In this document: positions 27,701 through 40,801 of the stretch, one piece after another
Numbering within the stretch: position 1 is the first letter of the stretch
Layout: the number at the start of each line of letters is the position of its first letter
Origin: Anoplopoma fimbria
Lineage: Eukaryota > Chordata > Actinopteri > Perciformes > Anoplopomatidae
Assembly (NCBI RefSeq): GCF_027596085.1
Contig: NC_072460.1
Coordinates: 1,754,651-1,818,650 of the forward strand
Direction of reading: 5' to 3'
Length of the DNA stretch: 64,000 nt
Translations under genes and position numbers: made by a program
The notes under the pieces: model-generated
Told to the model about the DNA's origin: nothing
The model's input: the letters and a program-made list of their open reading frames with translations, nothing else
Database searches by the model: none

Positions 27701-27718
27701 CAGATAATGACAACAGCA
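27661..27718. repeat. Near-perfect inverted repeat at the end of the interspersed repeat
   Basis: GTCATTATCTGGGCT (27670-27684) and AGCCCAGATAATGAC (27697-27711) are exact reverse complements around a 12-base loop. The flanking TGCTGT and ACAGCA extend the pairing. Confidence 0.85.
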
Positions 27719-28233
27719 TTGGCAAAACTACTGTGGCTAAAAATTACAATAACACAATATTCCATGAAATAATGGATACTATATGATTGTAAAAAAAGCT
27801 AGTTATGCATTTTTTTGTGTATATAAGCAGGTGATATTTCCTCAGTAAACAAAACATTTTCCCTATTTATGTTTTCTTCTCGTGATGGAAGATGTTCTTG
27901 TCGGTAGTAAACTGCTGATTAGAAGAAACTTCATGCTTCAATTCATTGCTTCTGCATCACAGTCCACACAAACACTTAGCCATGGTGTCTGATTATGGCC
28001 AATATTACTCTAATAATAATAATAGTGGGGGTTTTTTTCATCAAAAATCTTTGCCTGAGTAGCTTGACAGGATTGGTTGAAGATATAATGGCATGTCATG
28101 ACGTGACAGGTACACTTTTTCGGTTCTGTGCTCTGAGCTTCACTCTCACAGTTGCTCTTTGAAAAGATGGCGCTTGTGTTTTTGTCTAAATGTCAACACG
28201 GCATCAGCTCTGTTCTGGGGAGGCAGTGATGCT

Positions 28234-28367
<134 letters not shown>

Positions 28368-28390
28368 CCTTACATCCAGGCAGCCGGACA

Positions 28391-28440
28391 TAAGATAATC
28401 CTTTATTAGTCCCGCAGCGGGGAAATTTGCAATATAATAT
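28391..28440 (+). mobile_element. Interspersed repeat fragment (CCTTTATTAGTCCC...GGGGAAATTTGC)
   Basis: TAAGATAATCCTTTATTAGT followed by CCCGCAGCGGGGAAATTTGC matches the 3'-end type of a repeat common in fish genomes, possibly a LINE tail. Only the tail is present. Confidence 0.55.
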
Positions 28441-31400
28441 TTGCATACTTGACATACACACAAATTACATGTAGACAAACAAGCCAGTGCACACTTATTC
28501 ATACAAATACACACACACACACACGCACAAACACACACATAGAAATCCTTGCCCCTAAGCAATTCTCAGCCAGAACTGCCAGTTTCATGAAGCAGAACTA
28601 ATTCACTGTACATTTTTGGAATCCGCCTCTCTTTTCTCTCCTCTCTTTTCTTCTCTCCTCCCTCCTTCTAATTCACTTATATCTTTATCCTCTGCCTCTG
28701 CCTCTTTCACTCATTTTGCCTTTCCAGCCCCATTACTTTCTCCCTCCTCCTCTCCCTCTCTGTTCTGTCCTCCATTTTAGTGACTTTCATCACTTTTTCT
28801 CTTCGTTCAATCATTTTTTGAGCATGGCTCCCTCTGCCCTCCTTGGCCTACCCTAATTTCATGCACAGTGACGCTTACATTCAACAGCCACTGAAACTGG
28901 CACAAACCCCTCTTATAACAGAGGATAAAATACCCAATTTAAACAGCCTCGGACACTTTTGAACTGGTATTTTTTATTTTCTTCCTAAAACAGGCACTGG
29001 TCTAGTCGCGGCAAAATGCTAACTCACTGTACTATCAAATACTAAGCGCTTTCTTCTTTCCACTTTGGGCCTTCTTTTTGTATTTTGGGTATAGTTATGA
29101 TCATTGTGGTTAAAGAGGAAATTCTCAGGTTTACAAAATTGTAAATATTGTTGACGGATAGTGATATGTTGAATTACAAAACTACATTTCCCGTTCTTCA
29201 CCACAAATTATTCAACCTTTTTTTTTAGCTCTTGGATTTACTAGTAAGCAAAGGGAGATCTTGCTTTGCCAGGTATTTTATTTATTCTACTCCACGGGTT
29301 TATAAGTAAATTCAATTTCAGTCCATAAAACATTGAACTGTTGGGTATATAAAGTTCATATCGTGCCTGTATTGAGTCATTTATTCTGTGCTGGAATAAA
29401 CAGGAGGAAACCAGAGCGGAGAGAGGTTCTTATTATCCTCTCCCTCTCATTTCACCCTCAACACCCCCTCATTTAGTTCTCTGCAATCACTCTCTGTTTT
29501 CCATGTTTTTTCTCTCCCTGCAACGCTCCATCTTCTCTCATGTCCACCCCCTACCTCTGCTTATTTCCATTTCTCAGCCTCCTCGCGGATCCCTCCCCTT
29601 CCATCTCCCTCACTCATCTCCAATGGAAGACTTTCTCTCTCCTCTCCTCTCTTTGCTCTAAGCTCGTGGCTAAACTTTCCTCAAGATTTTTTCCCTCCAA
29701 CTTCCTCTCTAGCATCTGTCTGATCATGTTTCTTTCTTCACCCTGAGGGATGAGCCGGCAATCTCCCCCACCGTTAATGCTCCTGTCCAAGGCAGGACTG
29801 CCTCCTGCACTTCAAAGTACACACTTCAGCACTTCAAAGGCTGCAGCGTCTCATACTGAAAACCAAGGCTAGATCAATTAAATCCTAATAATACCCAGCA
29901 GCCCCCCACCATCGAGGATGAGGTTCAATTCTGGGTACTCACAGCGAGGCAAGAACTTCAGCGTGGTAAACTTTTTTTGTCCCCCAAGAGATCATTTTTG
30001 TTGAGGCTCTGTAGATGAAACAAGAAAAATAGGGCTTGTATCTTTAAGATGTTTAAGAATAAAAATGCAGTTTTGGAAATATTGTAAAAGTCACATTATC
30101 AGGCCAGAACACAGAGAGGAGGTTGCTTAACCGAGCTTGAATACAGTTTTCATATAGCACAGCGTTTATTAAAGTTACTCAGCAGCAAACAGCTGAAGTC
30201 ACTCAGTGTTTGGAAACCAAAAGCCTCAAGTGAACCTATTGGAGAAATAAAAAGAAGAATTGGCAAACGTATATATTTTATTCTGACGGGATATTTCTGC
30301 AAACAGTCTCTCTGGAAACTTTTCCTCTCAAAAATCTGCATAAAGTTGTTATTGGTTAGCATGTTGGCAAACAGTTGCCCACACAGAGCAACATTAACAT
30401 TCTGCTGGAGTTTCTGTCCAGACATATCAGAACTTATTGGATAAAAACTATTGAACCACATAGAAAATGTGCCACAAAACCAAAACAATAAGCCAAAAGA
30501 AGCCTAAACCCACTGGGGCAAATTCACAAAAGGAAAGGATTGCACCGCTTTTACATATATAACAAAAATAAATTGTGTCATTTTTAAAGCACCAGCAAAG
30601 GGGGAAAGGCCCTCATTACCGTACTGCCAAGCACATAGCGCCTCGGTGCTCCTATGTTATTTAAACATGTTTAAATTAGGTTATAATCTTACATTTGGAG
30701 TAAAATTGTCCCCTTTTTTATTCAAATGAGCCTCAAACAGCCCAATTCAAAGATCAGTGCTGATGGCCACACAGAGAGTTGGTGGTAACTGAAGCGCATT
30801 TATAGCTGCGGTTCACTCAAACTCATTTATTTTGGGATGCAAGGAAAGGATGCAATGAAATGTCATGAAAAATAAATGAATAAAGTTCCCCTACATGACA
30901 GTGAAAATTAATTGAAAACATTTGGAAAATTAAAGAGAAATAAAAAAATAAGATTTTTATTTAAACAAATAAAAAAGAATGTTGTCCCTCACCATCCTTT
31001 CTTAAATCCTGGTCTTACATTTTCTTCTTGCCTTTCTTTTAATTTCCTTTGGGAGGTTTCGATGGAAGTGGCACTCAGGCTCTCACCCCTCACAACCCAC
31101 GCATGGCCTCCTTCATACTTTGCCACATGGATAATTGCAATCAGACTTACAATGAAGGACAAATTACATTCAGCTGCAAAACTTTAGGGGCATGCTTACT
31201 CTGTAATTTAATTAACACAATATCTTTCATGAATCAGACCTTGCGATGGTGCAGATAACGTTGGCTAATGATGTGTAATTCATAGTACCATCAGCCCTAG
31301 CATCCATTCTTTGTCAATTTGCACCTTTGTTGGTTGGCGGTAATTTTCAGCAACTCCTTTCACATCAAACATAGTAATATGGATCATTGTTAAGTGTGGG

Positions 31401-31570
31401 TTTTAAAGTGTAGGACAAACTTTATGTACAATATGATGAATCAGATTTAAGGTGGTTGAAGTCATTGTGTGATAGCCGGCCCCAGTGCAGCTCTGTCCTG
31501 TTTTGCTGCTGGAGAGCTGCCATCCTATTACTGCAGGAGTCAAAATCCTCTGATCCCTGTAGCCCATACA

Positions 31571-31684
<114 letters not shown>

Positions 31685-31764
31685 TTCACACAAACACATG
31701 CAAACTCTTTTAGGGATACACTCGTATGCACTGCTAAGATTGTACTCTTGCTCCCTGTTCATCA

Positions 31765-31766
<2 letters not shown>

Positions 31767-31861
<95 letters not shown>
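31767..31861. repeat. (TG)n microsatellite
   Basis: About 47 units, 85 bases after a (CA)n and complementary to it. Confidence 0.98.
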
Positions 31862-31862
<1 letters not shown>

Positions 31863-31959
31863 AGTCAGTCCCAATGAGACTGTTAAAATAAGCTCTCAAG
31901 ACAGATTTGTGGGTCGAACTCTGAACAGACCGTGACGCGTCTACTGCTCTGTTTCCGTC

Positions 31960-32190
31960 TCTCAACCCTCAAAGGCTTCCGGCTCTTAAGCCGGCTCGGC
32001 AAAGTCAGGTCGCTGGTTCAAATCCCGGGGTCTGTCTCAGTGAATCAGGGCAGGAAAACTCTCCTCCAAAGCTAATGTCAGAATGGTGATGAGCAAGGCA
32101 CTTAACCTCGATTAACTGCAGTGGAGCTGCTCAAGGGCCAAAAGTAGAAGGCAATCTGCAGTGAATAAATAAATCAGTGTGGAATTCAAT
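31960..32190 (+). mobile_element. Possible tRNA-derived SINE remnant
   Basis: GGTTCAAATCC at 32015-32025 fits the RNA polymerase III B box. A stem-loop CCGGC-TCTTAA-GCCGG lies at 31979-31994, in the place of an anticodon arm, and GAGCAAGGCACTTAACC (32092-32108) is a sequence typical of fish tRNA-derived SINE bodies. No good A box is visible. Confidence 0.4.
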
Positions 32191-33418
32191 TAGTTAAATG
32201 TTTACTCTTCTTCCAGTTAACTTAGTTTTATTCATTTCTCTTTTGTCTCTGTCCACCTCTCTCAAAAAAAGACAGATGATTCTGCACTACAACAGTCCTT
32301 CCCGTTTCAGTATTTTCTGACCCTCTCAGTAAGAAGACGTGGTTTGTCAGTGCCTTCCAAATTCTTTAAAAAATGTTTGCTAAAATAATTGATCATATGA
32401 CCCTCTTCTGAGTTGCGTCCTATACAGTTAAAGATCGTGGTCACTCGGGATGCCCCAAGAACCTTGGTTTCAAACAGGAACCGGTTCTAAATTAGTGTTC
32501 GGATAAGAGGTTAACTGTTCTGCTATCGGTACTTTAGAAGTTACTGAGTGAGATCTCTCTGTCTCTGTGCCTGTATTTCCTCACAAAATCTGTAGAAATA
32601 CAGTTTTCGATTGTTTGTCGAGTAGCCTTCCATCTTCGTCCACTGCAGGTAGCGTTAGTGATGCCACACAGAGTTTATCTAATGAGAATAGATTATATCA
32701 CTTAGCTGAAAATGTATTTTAAAGATTTTGGAACTTCTTGAATTGCTGCTCAAGTAAGACTATTTGTCTTTCTCTCAAAATAATCAAAATAATCCATAAG
32801 AGTATTGATAAGCAACCAAACCAATATTCTACTATCCATACAATTCAAACGATACCAATCCTTAATAGTCACAGTTACAATAAACCAATGTTGGCAGTAA
32901 AACTGTTAAAAGCAGAGAAAAGCAGTTTCCTGTGTCCAAGTCACACACTTTTTTGACACATTCATATGTTCCTGGCGGATGAGTCATAGTTCACACAGAC
33001 GCTAAAAGTATTTTTCAGGTTAAAACATACGTTGGCTTTTTATTTATTTTTATTTTTGTGTTTTTTTCTTGTGATGACAGTCTATTCAAACATGTCTCTT
33101 TTTGGAGTTCTACACATTTATCAAAAACGATACAATTACTTACACTTCCTCTTAGCTACACGAGGCTACTAACTATAAGTCACATAGTCTGAAATCGGTC
33201 TTTCTTCTGATCAGCTGATCCATTTTTCATCCTCTTTGTTTTAATAGTTAGCTAATTGGCTTCTAACTCAGACTTGCTGCTTCTTTGTGGTCGGGCTATT
33301 TTAGGCATATGATTGAACTTGATGCAGACTTTAATTGTCCCTCTGACGCTTTCATCATATTATTTTTTTTGTTTTTGTTTGTCTTCGCCCTATGTAAAGC
33401 GTCTTTGGGTATCTAGAA

Positions 33419-33421
<3 letters not shown>

Positions 33422-33454
<33 letters not shown>
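33422..33454. repeat. (ATT)n trinucleotide repeat
   Basis: Eleven uninterrupted units. Confidence 0.97.
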
Positions 33455-34372
33455 GACGCTTAAAGTCGTAGTTTTGGCTAATGTCAGAATTCATCATCAC
33501 GGCAGCTATGAATACACAACATACTGTAGCAATTGAGATCCTCCTACACGCAGTACGAGCAGAGGGAGGAGGGCAGATCAACCTCATCTGGGTTTTATAT
33601 CGGCTCTGTGAAGAATTGATGCTCAGCCAGCCAGAGACAGAAAATAGGAAGGTAGTGAAAGAGGTGACGGTAAAATGTGGGCAATAAAACATAATGTGTA
33701 CGCATTAACACAAACAGACACATACATCCTCATGCCCACTCCTCTTGCCTCTCACCGCAAGGCTAATTAATTAAAGAGGCTCCATTGTGGTGATGAAATG
33801 AGGAGAGGAGATTTTTGAATATCTGTGAAATGGAAATGAAACCTGTTTTGGTTACATAACCAAATCTTAGTGTCAGTCCTCTCTTCCCTCCTCCCATCCT
33901 CCATCCTCCCTCTCTCTTTCTCAGCTTCCTTTCCTCTTCTTCTAACTCCTTTCTTACTCTCCACCTCTAATTTATATCATACTTATTCACTCCTTCACTG
34001 GTTTTGCACTCCTATAATTCCTTCCCTTCTATCTTTCATCCCCTAGCGTCTCTCCCTTCTCCTCCGCTATACATCCTCCCTTTCTTTGATTTTCTTCTTC
34101 ATTTTTTCTTCCTCTCCTCCCTTTTCTCCTTTTTATTTTGTTCACTTCTTTCTCCAGTCCTCGAGCTTCATTTCTCTTCTTTATCCTCCACTTCCTCCAC
34201 TGCTGTTGTTGCTCTAATCTAAATTCTTCACCTCCTCCTTATTTTACGTTTCCCTCCTGCTTTGAATGCCTCTGCTCCTCTCCTCTCTTCCTCTTATTCT
34301 CTTTATCCCTGCCTCTCCTCCTTTTTACAGTGCAAAAGGTATTAGATGAAACCATCCACCTTAAATCCAACC

Positions 34373-34498
<126 letters not shown>

Positions 34499-34978
34499 TA
34501 TCAACAGAATTAGTGCCTTTAATTTCACAAATGTCACTTCTGCTTCTTACAGTTAGATCCCTGGCTGGTTCTCCCATAGGACAAACAAATTGTGTGTCTG
34601 CAATGAGCGCGTGTGTTATATATGTGTGTGTGTATGTGTGTGCTGTGTTTTATACATGTTCGTGTGTCGCTGCATATGTCTGTGTGCACAGGCCAAGATT
34701 TAATCCTGTAACAGCAGTTGCGAGTCCATATTGCTCCCTCTTCCTCCCTTTCTTCAAATCCAATCAACAGATGTTGAGAAGATCTTCTACTTAAGTGGAA
34801 GTACCAATACAACATTGTAAAACAAATTACTCAAGGTATTAAAAGTCCTCACAGAATAAATGGCCTCTGTGACTAAGATAATGTCATTTAAATAATAGAT
34901 TCCTAATACTAATGCAGCGATGTGTAAGCAACATTGTGCTGCTGCCTCCTTCATCCACTTTATAAACTGCAGGTTAGT

Positions 34979-35080
34979 CCAGTGGTTCCCTAAGTAGAGG
35001 TCTGGACCCCTCTGAAGGCTCATAAGATAAATCTGAGGGGTAGAGAGATGATAATTGGGGGAAGAAAATAGAGAAGAATA
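34979..35080 (+). mobile_element. Interspersed repeat fragment (CAGTGGTTCCC...ATAAATCTGAGGGG type)
   Basis: CCAGTGGTTCCC, GGACCCCTCTGAAGGCT, AAGATAAATCTGAGGGG and GAGATGATAATTGGGGG follow in the order of a repeat common in fish genomes. It is truncated, and its class is uncertain. Confidence 0.6.
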
Positions 35081-35810
35081 GAAAGCCAAAGAGGACGGAA
35101 ATTAAAAATGTGTCTCAATGGACAAAAGTAGAGAGAGGAAACGAAAATGTTAAGTTGAGATGAAGCTCAAGATAGAGAAAATAGCAGAAGGATTTAAGTT
35201 GATGTGGGTGAGTTCAAATGAAATCTGCTCTTTGTTGTCATGTAAAAGTGAGTCTCCTCACGTCAGGTGACTGATGCAAGCTGTGCACTGAGCGATGAAA
35301 CCTGACACCAAAACTCACTCAGGTGTCGTTTGGGTTCAAAACTGTTGAAAAATAATAAGCAATTAGGCAGGAAACCAGGAAGCAACCATGAGGAGGTGGA
35401 AGTCAGTCACAAATGATATGTGCAAAAACTCAGTCTCCTCTCATTCTTACATGGTTGATGTCAAGTCCTAAATCTTTTGTTTTTCATTTTAAATGGGAGG
35501 CTTCATAAAGACAGTTTGAAGACATCTCGTTAACTTCTAGTCTGTCACACACTGCGCTCAACTCTTTCCCCCAGGAAATCCAGCATCCTGTCAAATTATG
35601 GTTAGTGTCAACATAAAGAGGAAAGGATTCTAACAGATGTATCTGGAAATTCACAAATGTTCATACTGTATCTGCCAAACGTGAACTGACAACATAATTC
35701 ATTTGTTTTTCGGACAATTGCATGGCCACTGAAGAATGATCAACCTTTTTTCTATTGAACACGTTGAGTCAAAATCACCTTTCTATGGCTTCTGCGCTGT
35801 ACAAGAACGT

Positions 35811-35850
35811 AGCACCAGTGGACCAGACTAAGCACCAGTGGACCAGACTA
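35811..35850. repeat. Perfect 20-bp tandem duplication
   Basis: AGCACCAGTGGACCAGACTA occurs twice head to tail, followed by a partial related copy (AGCACTGCCAGTGGAC). Confidence 0.95.
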
Positions 35851-36279
35851 AGCACTGCCAGTGGACATAATCCAGGCAGCAATTACATTTCCTCCAAAAC
35901 ATATTAGAAGAATGTTTTAGTACATAAGAAACTTTCATCATCGTCATCATCTTCACCTGTCCACTTCAACACCTCCTCATGGCTCTTTGTCCATCTCCTC
36001 TGCTCCTCTGCTCCCACTTCAAGCCACTTAAATCAGACTCAGCAGGGAGCCACGTTACTGGAGGCTGAGCTGAATCACTGTGTGTACGTGCACGCACTCA
36101 CATGCCCGTGTGGTTCCACGCACTTCCCCATTTCTCCTCTCCTCCGCCCAGTGGGCTCCTCCTCTACCCCTTGTTCTCTTGCTCCTTCTGCTTGTCATCT
36201 CTCTATCCTTCTGGTAAGCCTTCAGCTACACAGGCCTCCTCCATTTTGCACTGACGTGAACCGTGTGACTGTGTGTGTG

Positions 36280-36379
<100 letters not shown>

Positions 36380-36975
36380 TGTGTATGTGTAGAGTGCAGC
36401 CTAAAGTGGCAGCCAGTGCTAGGGAAGTGTGCGCTTGAGCAGAACAATGGCATTCTGGGTAAAAATAGCCCTGGCTCTGTTGGAAGGAGAGAAAAGGAGA
36501 TGGAGGGTGACAGTGGAGAGAGAGGAGAGGGAGGGGAAGGATATAAGTTTAATGACCGTGTAGTGAAGAGAGAATAAGGAAACTGCAGGTGCAAATGTGT
36601 GAAACACACATAAAGAGAAAGAGAAGGAGTCACACTAGAAGTGAAGTGAAACTGAGAGAAGCTTTGGCAGAAGAGAAGTATTCTAGTCTGTATTTTAAAT
36701 GGAGGAGTACCATGGCTTGGTGTGGTTGCCATGGAGTCTAATCAGATTTTTCCATTATTAATATACAGTAGAAATCTGTACCTGTGTGCATTATCACAAA
36801 AGATCCCAGAAAATGAAACCAACTGACATTTCTTCTAGTGCCACATTATATTATTATCATATTTTTGGTTTACCTGACTAACTGTGTAAATCAGCTTGAG
36901 GAAGCACCTTCTTTGGCGTAACCTCGGTTTCTCCAAAGGTGGATAAGGATTTAAGCAGCACATCTACATAATCCT

Positions 36976-37040
<65 letters not shown>

Positions 37041-37106
37041 TAGTAGAGTAGTAGTAAAAAGTAGTAGTAGTAGTAGTAGTAATAGTAGTAGTAGTAGTAG
37101 AAGTAT
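36976..37106. repeat. (GTA)n trinucleotide repeat, imperfect
   Basis: About 40 GTA/TAG units with interruptions (TTAGTAGAG, AAAAAG, AATAG). Confidence 0.96.
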
Positions 37107-37463
37107 TTAAAGAATTCCCTACAGAGAGGGAAAATAAGGCAATACCACAACACAAACATTCCCTACAGAGGAGATGAGGTTTCCCTCAATGTCAAATATG
37201 TCTCCTTCATTAATGGTGTAACGAAGTGGTGAGTTATTGACACACATTTGTCATAAATCAAATTAATTGGAAGAAGTGGAAGATAAATAAAAATTGATCC
37301 ATTGCTTTCTTATAAAAAAATTAAAAAAGCAGAAAACGAGAAGAAATGCAAACTGTGAGAGGAAGAATTTCTTGATAAACAGAGAGAGAGAGACCTGGAA
37401 GGTAAAGTCAAAATACAATACAGAACAATAAAATGTAACACTGAACAGAGTTTGAAAGGCGTC

Positions 37464-37469
37464 GCATTC

Positions 37470-37545
<76 letters not shown>

Positions 37546-37554
37546 TCTGAATGC
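37464..37554. repeat. (GA)n microsatellite flanked by a 10-bp inverted repeat
   Basis: GCATTCAGAC at 37464-37473 and its exact reverse complement GTCTGAATGC at 37545-37554 bracket a GA array of about 30 units. Confidence 0.9.
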
Positions 37555-37666
37555 AGGATTAAAACTGACGGAGCATTTTAGTGAACGTTATTGACGGGAG
37601 GAGAAAAGGCCAGAATGTTTGTGCTATGTAGGTTAAGTGGTGAAGCGATGGGCTACTCTGTTGGAC

Positions 37667-37766
<100 letters not shown>

Positions 37767-37878
37767 ATTTGATCTGTAGGACTCAATGTACTCGCTCTGG
37801 TAAAAGGAGGAATTAGTTCACTTAAAAATGATTCAACAGTCAAAGGCATCTACTGTACAGTGCGCTGCTAAAGGGGGT

Positions 37879-37879
<1 letters not shown>

Positions 37880-37965
<86 letters not shown>
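37880..37965. repeat. (CA)n microsatellite
   Basis: About 43 units, in the same orientation as the array 115 bases upstream. Confidence 0.98.
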
Positions 37966-37968
<3 letters not shown>

Positions 37969-39612
37969 GTATACAATAGCTAAAGGAGTAGTTGAGACAT
38001 TTTCCATTGCAATGTGTGATGTATGATAAGGGAAGGCCTCATTGTGCTATTGGCTAAGTGAGTAGAGTACTGAATAGAGTAATGCACAGTACAAAACACA
38101 CACTCACACACACACACACACACAATGTGCTCATACAGAGTGCTGCTTCTTTGGAGGTATAGCTGCACACAGTTCCACTCACATGCTCAGCCTCTTACAG
38201 TCGGCTACCTCATTTAATATACAACCAGGAGCAGAGAAAAGTCTTTAAAGGCCACAATATTCAGGATGTTCAGTGATATTTCACCTGGATAATCAATTAG
38301 ATATCCATTCCTTTCAATATTATCCACTTGATATTAGTGTTGAAACATGCCAGACATTTGCTGCTTCCAGCTTCTCAAATGGTTGTTACTTTTTTTTCCT
38401 ATCATTCTTAAAAAGACCAGCACACTCAAATGAAGTCTGGTCTGCAGATCAGATTTGCTAAAATGTTTTGACACTCTAATCCGTTGTTTGTTCCACTTTT
38501 GAAGGTGACTGTTTAAATGTGTGATGCTGAGATCATTTGGAATAAGACGTTGAAAGGCATGTTTGGTTTTAGCGATGGCTTTAAAGAGAGGAGCAGAAAA
38601 TAGCCCTGCGTGTCGAAGTAAAATTAAACATCTTTCTGGGGAGAAGCTTTTAGTTTTGTATTCATTTGATCATAGTCAAATAAATGAGAAAAGAAACATC
38701 ATTATTATTGATTGTTATCACTTGTGTACCTGTGTCCTTCCCCTTTCTACTGAATGATGAATGGATAAGGCAATGAGTGAACATGTATGTTTCATTAAAA
38801 CGTTGGGCAGTCTTGAAAAGAGGCCTCGTTAGAGAGTGATGCAGAACAGGGTTGATATAGTTTTATATGCATGCAGATGTTTTACTGAACAATGAATTCC
38901 CTGGTGGTACATAACGGTGGCTAAAAGTACTAGCACTCAATCCAAAGCGCCGTTAAGAGTCTCTTGCATGACACTTAATAACCCAAGTCCCAAAGGGATT
39001 CGGAGAAAGAGAGAGATGCAGGGGGTAGATAAAAAGAGAGGCGATAGAAAAGACAGAGGGGGGGAGAGGAGGGGAGTTAGGGAGAGGATTGGTGAGTTTT
39101 GTGTGGAGAGGATTTGATGAGTGGGTGGAAAAGAAGAGAGACGGGAGATAAGTGTTCGGTAGGGAGGGCTGCATCTGTTAGTTATTTATTGCATGAGTAA
39201 TATAGCCGATGTTTGGTCCAAAACAACTTCAGTTCCTCTCCAGGATAGACAGAGAGAGAGGGGACACAGAAGGTGTTTACTGTAGAGATACTGCAGTATT
39301 AATGAGTATGGAATAATACATATGAGATCAACAAAATTAGAGCTCCTCGTTTTTAAGGAATTGTATCTTCATTTAAACTGCCACTCCTGTAGCTTTTCTT
39401 TTTGTCCTTTGTAGAGATCACCTGTCAATCAAACACAGTAGGCTGGACAGTGACATTTATTTAGTCTTTTAGCCATTGTTGCTGTCGATGCTCCCGTTAC
39501 GTCAGTTCTCTTCTGCTTCTATTGTTTGTTTGTTTTATTCTAGAAAGTACGAGCCAACAATGCGTGCACACCAGCTAATGGGAAACAAGTTAGAGTAGAG
39601 GCGAAAGATACA

Positions 39613-39729
<117 letters not shown>

Positions 39730-39911
39730 TAATTTTGCATCAGTCAGTCTCACACTGCAACAAGTGAGTGGATCCGATGCAGTGGAAATAGGGTGTAACT
39801 GTCACTGTGACTTGGCCTTTTCGAAACGTACGTCATCTTAACTTAGCCCGCTGCAGCTGTGACAGTTCTGTCTGGAAATAAGATTACCAAAGTGTGTACA
39901 GTTTATTCAGT

Positions 39912-40012
<101 letters not shown>

Positions 40013-40342
40013 CGCTGTCTCTGCAGTCTACTGTCTAAGTGGGATGGACATATTCAACGTTAGGAATATTAATCAGTGCATTAATCCGTCAATCTTATTT
40101 AACATGAGAAGCAGAATGACAACACATCATTTCAGTAGAGGAGTAGTTGATGAAGGACAGGAGGTTAAATGGCATTTAAGTCACACGTACAAAACACAGG
40201 CTTACTTTGGAGCTGCCCGGTGTTGCAGTCCTTACTGTTTGCTGTTGCCATTTTATAGATATAATGCAATAAAAACATTTCTGTACTTTTGTGAAAAATA
40301 AGCTGATGTTCTATTCTATTTTTTTCTTCTTCTGTGTTTTAG

Positions 40343-40801
40343 AAAAAGGAGTGGTTATGTCTCAACTGCCAGACCCAGCGGCTGCTGTCCGGAGGTGGTC
40401 TCGACGATCCTCCACTTCCTGTTCCTCATCCGTCTCCCAAGCACCAGCCAATGGGCTCGCCCCGTCACCAGGTGCCAGCCAGTCAGCAAAGCCCTCTCCA
40501 CAAACCCGCCAATCAGCAGGGGCCCAGGCCAGCCCAGCCCCAGACGCAGAAAGCGCAGGCGGGAACTGGTGGTACTGGACCGTTTGCGCCCAATGCTGCC
40601 AAACAACCGACCGACTCCAAGACCACGACACCAGCTACGGCACCAGGATCTACCACAGAGACCCAGAAACAGCCAAAGCCCGCTGAGGAGAAACCCAAAA
40701 CCGAGCCTGAGAACCAAACTGCCAAAGACGCCAAATCCTCCCAGAGGAAAGGAGAGCAGATCACACCCATCAAGGAAATGAAGAAGTCCAGGCACTATGA
40801 C
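40343..40801 (+). CDS. bsn: Bassoon exon: second half of zinc finger 2 and P/Q-rich linker
   Basis: This exon has 153 codons and phase 0 edges, with acceptor TTTTAG|AAA and donor GAC|GTAAGT. It begins [17 protein letters not shown], supplying the final Cys pair of zinc finger 2 and matching the mammalian E-W-L-C-L-N-C-Q-T-(K/Q)-R-L-L segment. The rest is a low-complexity linker rich in Pro, Gln, Thr and Lys, ending in a basic stretch (EMKKSRHYD). The +2 frame was chosen because it alone gives the zinc-finger residues and joins both neighbours in phase. Other frames that are also open here lack any similarity to the family. Confidence 0.95.

Noticed and set aside
31960..32040. Functional tRNA gene
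   Set aside because: There is a B box and an anticodon-like stem-loop, but no A box or acceptor stem; a SINE remnant fits better.
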